Below are positions 4,870 to 7,986 of a DNA stretch of 7,986 nt, one piece after another. This DNA is from Ignavibacteriales bacterium. Its GTDB lineage: Bacteria; Bacteroidota; Ignavibacteria; T3Sed10-11. The notes under the pieces are model-generated. The model made no database searches. It saw only the letters and a list, made by a program, of their open reading frames with translations, and was not told where the DNA came from. The stretch's first letter is position 1, and every line of letters begins with the position of its first letter. Position numbers and translations under genes: made by a program. The DNA is taken from positions 1 through 7,986 of the forward strand of contig PWJF01000142.1 of the NCBI GenBank assembly GCA_003560935.1, written 5' to 3'.

Positions 4870-7245
4870 GTGTATACACAGGCAATTGACAAATTAAAAT
4901 TTTCAGTAATACTCGACCGCGTTCAACGGTATACGCAATCGTCAATGGGGAAAGAACGCATTGCCCAATGCACCCCGTCATCATCACGCTCTGAGATCCT
5001 CTACAATCATACGCTCCTGAATGAAATGAAGACTATCCTTGAATCGGATGATCCTGTACCGCTGCACAATATCCACGATATCAGAACCGAACTTCATCGT
5101 GCAGCGATTGAAGGGAATATACTGACCGGTAAACAGTTGCTTCATATCGGACTAACACTGCGCACCTCACGCGAGCTGCGGCACTATCTGAAAAAACGAT
5201 CCAATCGCTATCCGCGCCTGACAGAACTTGCAGACACACTCACCGACGATAAAATCCTTGAACATCATATTAACAGTATCGTTAACGAAGAAGGTTACAT
5301 ACGGGATAATGCCAGTAAGGAATTACAAAATATCCGTAATGCCATCAGAAGCATTTCCGAAACCCTTCGCAAACGTCTCGAACGAATACTGAAATCTCTT
5401 TCATCGGAAGGAATGGCGCAGGAAGAATTGATCACCACACGTGACGGGCGAATGGTGCTTCCGGTTAAGGTTGAGTATAAACATCAGATGCCGGGCTTTA
5501 TACATAGTTCGAGCGCAAGCGGGGCAACGGTTTTCATAGAGCCGGCTGAAACACTTGAAATAAACAACGAAATGCGCGAACACCAAATATACGAACAGCG
5601 CGAAATCCAACGAATTCTCCGCTCAATCACGGAAAAAATCTCGGAACAAAAAGATCGGTTGCTTGTAACCGTCAACACTCTTGCAGAGATCGATTTCATT
5701 CATGCTAAAGCACAATACTCAATCGAAATCATAGGCATTACACCCGGGGATAACCCTAACAATATCATTTCGCTGGCCGATGCCCGACATCCGGTACTAT
5801 TACTTCATCACAAACGGGATGATGTTGTCCCTTTATCCTTAACGATAGGTGATACATACAAGACATTGATCATAACCGGACCGAATGCGGGCGGTAAAAG
5901 CGTTGCAATGCAGACGGTCGGTTTGATGTCCCTGATGTATCAATCGGGTCTACATATTCCCGCCTCGGATGAAACTGTATTACCTGTATTTGATAAAATC
6001 TTTGTTTCGATGGGTGATGAGCAATCTGTAGAGCAGGACCTCAGTACATTTTCTTCACACGTCAATGCTCTTAAAAAAATAATCGAGGAAGTTGATAAAA
6101 ATTCTTTAGTACTTATCGATGAAATTGGCGCCGGCACTGATCCCGTTGAAGGCAGTGCTATTGCTGCTTCAATTCTTCAGTATCTTACGGATAATGAGGC
6201 GATCAGCATTGCTACGACACATCACGGCGACCTGAAAGCGTTTGCGTATAAGCAACCGGGTATTGAGAACGGCGCCATGGAATTTGACCAGGATCATCTC
6301 ACGCCTACATACCGGTTTACCGCAGGAATTCCGGGGAGTAGTTATGCACTTGAGATTGCACAGCGGCTGAGGATTCCCACAGAGATTATCTCACGCGCAC
6401 GAAATTATCTAGGTTCTTCTAAGTCGAGAATTGAACAATTGCTGATTGAGCTCGAACAGCAAAGTCAACGATATAAACGGCAATTGACCGAATTATCGGC
6501 GGAGAAGAAACGACTTGAACAATTAACCGGGGAATATGAAGAAAAATTAAATTTGCTCAAACGGGAAATCAAAACGTTAAAACGCGAAGCTGCCGAGGAC
6601 GCCAAACGTATTGTCGCCCGTGCCAATGCAATCATCGAGCACGCGGTCAAAGAAATTCGTGAATCACAAGCCGATACTGAAGTAACTCGTCGCTGGCGGG
6701 AAGAAATAAAATCCTTTAAAGATGAAGTAGAACGACACCGTACGGAAGCTCGCGAGGAACCTCAGCATCTTCCCGATACGACACCGATTAGCAAAGGAGA
6801 CCGAGTTGTTCTTAAAGAAGGAACGGAGGAAGGGGAGGTGCTCACCCAAATAGATGAAGAAGGGTACGCACAGGTTTTATTCGGTTCGGTAAAGATGCGC
6901 GTACATCGAGGCCAATTGCGCAAACAGTCCCGGCATGAAAAACGGAAGCATGAATATGCAGGATCAAGTGTATCATTTGAAGAAACTGATTACCCCCGCT
7001 CGGTTGATGTTCGTGGTCTGACCGGTGATGAAGCCGTTAGTGAAGTAGATTCTTTTTTAGACAGAGCAGTATTAAAGGGTTATAAAGAAGTTGAGATCAT
7101 ACACGGCAAAGGGACGGGCGCACTGCGTAAACGAATCAATGAATTTCTTAAAAAACATTCGAATGTTCATGTAGCCAGACTCGGGAATTGGAATGAAGGT
7201 GGCACTGGAGTAACCGTAGTTGAACTGAAAGAGGACCAATCATGA
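4870..7245 (+). CDS. mutS2: MutS2: Smr-domain ATPase/endonuclease of the MutS family
   Basis: A full-length 791-residue MutS2. Unlike MutS it lacks the mismatch-recognition domain. Instead it suppresses recombination (Helicobacter, Thermus) or splits collided ribosomes (Bacillus). Domains in order: helical lever/clamp (1-300), Walker A TGPNAGGKS (336-344), signature region with SMGDEQSVEQDLSTFSSH, Walker B with Asp417-Glu418 (LVLIDEIGAGTDP), the switch THHGDLK, a long coiled coil (518-615), a KOW-like beta segment (640-684: KGDRVVLKEGTEEGEV...VHRGQLRK) and the C-terminal Smr domain. Smr landmarks are V-D-V-R-G (712-716; usually LDLRG) and HGKGTGALRK from His745. All catalytic motifs are intact. 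The start is GTG at 4870, the only plausible one: the frame opens at 4843 and the protein begins like relatives (DKLKF...SSMGKERI). No Shine-Dalgarno site precedes it, 11 bases after the cvpA-like stop. Its stop overlaps the next start. Confidence 0.96.
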   Translation: MYTQAIDKLKFSVILDRVQRYTQSSMGKERIAQCTPSSSRSEILYNHTLLNEMKTILESDDPVPLHNIHDIRTELHRAAIEGNILTGKQLLHIGLTLRTSRELRHYLKKRSNRYPRLTELADTLTDDKILEHHINSIVNEEGYIRDNASKELQNIRNAIRSISETLRKRLERILKSLSSEGMAQEELITTRDGRMVLPVKVEYKHQMPGFIHSSSASGATVFIEPAETLEINNEMREHQIYEQREIQRILRSITEKISEQKDRLLVTVNTLAEIDFIHAKAQYSIEIIGITPGDNPNNIISLADARHPVLLLHHKRDDVVPLSLTIGDTYKTLIITGPNAGGKSVAMQTVGLMSLMYQSGLHIPASDETVLPVFDKIFVSMGDEQSVEQDLSTFSSHVNALKKIIEEVDKNSLVLIDEIGAGTDPVEGSAIAASILQYLTDNEAISIATTHHGDLKAFAYKQPGIENGAMEFDQDHLTPTYRFTAGIPGSSYALEIAQRLRIPTEIISRARNYLGSSKSRIEQLLIELEQQSQRYKRQLTELSAEKKRLEQLTGEYEEKLNLLKREIKTLKREAAEDAKRIVARANAIIEHAVKEIRESQADTEVTRRWREEIKSFKDEVERHRTEAREEPQHLPDTTPISKGDRVVLKEGTEEGEVLTQIDEEGYAQVLFGSVKMRVHRGQLRKQSRHEKRKHEYAGSSVSFEETDYPRSVDVRGLTGDEAVSEVDSFLDRAVLKGYKEVEIIHGKGTGALRKRINEFLKKHSNVHVARLGNWNEGGTGVTVVELKEDQS
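7228..7245 (+). promoter_or_regulatory. Ribosome binding site and ATGA stop/start overlap joining mutS2 and biotin carboxylase
   Basis: AAAGAGGA (7228-7235) lies inside the last codons of mutS2, six bases before ATG at 7242. The mutS2 stop TGA (7243-7245) shares two bases with that ATG. This arrangement supports coupled translation of the two proteins and fixes the start of the carboxylase. Confidence 0.75.
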
Positions 7246-7986
7246 GCCGCACTATAAATTCAATACTTATTGCAAATCGCGGGGAAATCGCCGTCCGTAT
7301 CGTTCGCGCTTGCCGCGAGATGGGAATTCGTCCGGTTGTTGTTTTTTCCGATGCGGATCGTACCGCACCGCATGTTCTCCTGTCGTCTGAAGCACATCAT
7401 ATCGGACCGGCGCCTTCAACGCAAAGCTACCTTGATCAGGATAAAATCATCGAAACAGCCAAAATATCGCAGGTTGATGCCATTCATCCGGGATATGGTT
7501 TCTTGTCTGAAAATGCGTCGTTTGCGCGCCGTGTTACCGATAGTGGATTTATTTTTATCGGTCCGCCTGCTTCATCGATCGAGGCAATGGGAGATAAAAC
7601 CGCCGCCCGAAAAATTATGGAAAAAGCCGGTGTTCCTATAGTACCGGGTACCGTGGAACCGCTGGCAAGTATTTCCGATGCACATCAAATTGCCGCAGAT
7701 ATCGGGTATCCTATCTTGCTGAAGGCCGCGGGGGGCGGTGGAGGCAAAGGTATGAGAGTTGTTGAGCATGATAACGATTTACAGAGTGCATTTAAAGCGG
7801 CACAGAACGAAGCTCGTTCTGCATTTGGTGATGATCGGATTTATATTGAGAAGTATATACTTTCTCCGAAACATATTGAAATTCAGGTATTAGGAGATGA
7901 TCACGGTAACTACATTCATCTTGGCGAACGGGAATGCTCGATCCAGCGTCGACATCAAAAAATTATTGAAGAAGCCCCATCACTTG
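7242..7986 (+). CDS. Biotin carboxylase subunit of acetyl-/acyl-CoA carboxylase, N-terminal 248 residues (3' end outside window)
   Basis: This enzyme uses ATP and bicarbonate to carboxylate biotin, the first half-reaction of acetyl-CoA, propionyl-CoA or related carboxylases. The visible part covers the N-terminal domain (ILIANRGEIAVRIVRACREMG, residues 8-28; IHPGYGFLSEN, 81-91; MGDKTAAR with Lys119) and most of the ATP-grasp domain. It includes Lys161, the glycine-rich lid GGGGGKGM (164-171), Glu203, His211 (HIEIQV) and the ERECSIQRRHQK block (229-240), all matching E. coli AccC active-site positions by eye. The wording ERECSIQRRHQKIIEEAPS and MGDKTAARKIMEKAGVPIVPGT leans towards the acyl-CoA carboxylase alpha type (PCC/MCC-like) rather than strict AccC. 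The missing part would show whether a biotin carrier domain is fused. Reading continues to the window edge with no stop. Confidence 0.93.
   Translation, partial: MSRTINSILIANRGEIAVRIVRACREMGIRPVVVFSDADRTAPHVLLSSEAHHIGPAPSTQSYLDQDKIIETAKISQVDAIHPGYGFLSENASFARRVTDSGFIFIGPPASSIEAMGDKTAARKIMEKAGVPIVPGTVEPLASISDAHQIAADIGYPILLKAAGGGGGKGMRVVEHDNDLQSAFKAAQNEARSAFGDDRIYIEKYILSPKHIEIQVLGDDHGNYIHLGERECSIQRRHQKIIEEAPSL

Noticed and set aside
7270..7641. A 123-codon + strand reading frame inside the carboxylase region
   Set aside because: It is out of frame with the biotin carboxylase, whose conserved motifs run unbroken from 7242 to the window end.

Overview
The window reads as chromosomal DNA of a diderm (Gram-negative type) bacterium, most likely of the Bacteroidota/FCB group in the broad sense (Ignavibacteria, Marinimicrobia, Calditrichota or a similar lineage). 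The main evidence is the exbB-exbD-exbD cassette. The first ExbD carries a C-terminal tail ending in an IPQRISLAEPE-like stretch, and the second has the LPDIIFMLLIFFMLTT style of membrane segment; from memory, both are typical of that group. The TonB-dependent receptor and the lipoprotein confirm an outer membrane. The lineage call is an inference from recalled family features, not from a search.

All genes lie on the + strand and are tightly packed; no gene-free stretch exceeds 140 bases. (1) Bases 1-1100: the 3' end of a TonB-dependent outer-membrane receptor gene, then a small acidic, His-rich lipoprotein with a CxxC pair and two HGDH motifs, closed by a strong intrinsic terminator. (2) Bases 1107-1880: a monocistronic short-chain dehydrogenase/reductase (SDR) with its own candidate promoter; its usual catalytic Ser position is Ala. 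(3) Bases 1888-3840: a self-contained energy-transduction operon with a good sigma70-like promoter (TTGACT, 17-bp spacer, TATTCT), an ExbB/TolQ/MotA-family proton-channel subunit, two different ExbD/TolR-family subunits, and an intrinsic terminator. It has no tonB gene. (4) Bases 3857-7986: a close-packed cluster of a GatB/YqeY-domain protein, a CvpA-family membrane protein, full-length MutS2, and the first 248 residues of a biotin carboxylase whose start overlaps the mutS2 stop (ATGA).

Functionally, region 3 would supply proton-motive-force energy to outer-membrane receptors such as the one in region 1, although it must borrow a TonB encoded elsewhere. The lipoprotein beside the receptor looks like a metal-handling accessory. 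Region 4 is housekeeping: a tRNA/translation-associated domain, a CvpA-like membrane protein, MutS2 (recombination control and rescue of collided ribosomes) and the ATP-dependent carboxylation step of an acyl-CoA carboxylase. No mobile elements, CRISPR arrays, tRNAs or rRNAs were seen. I see no clear undescribed system; the lipoprotein and the details of the ExbB and SDR active sites are the parts most worth following up.
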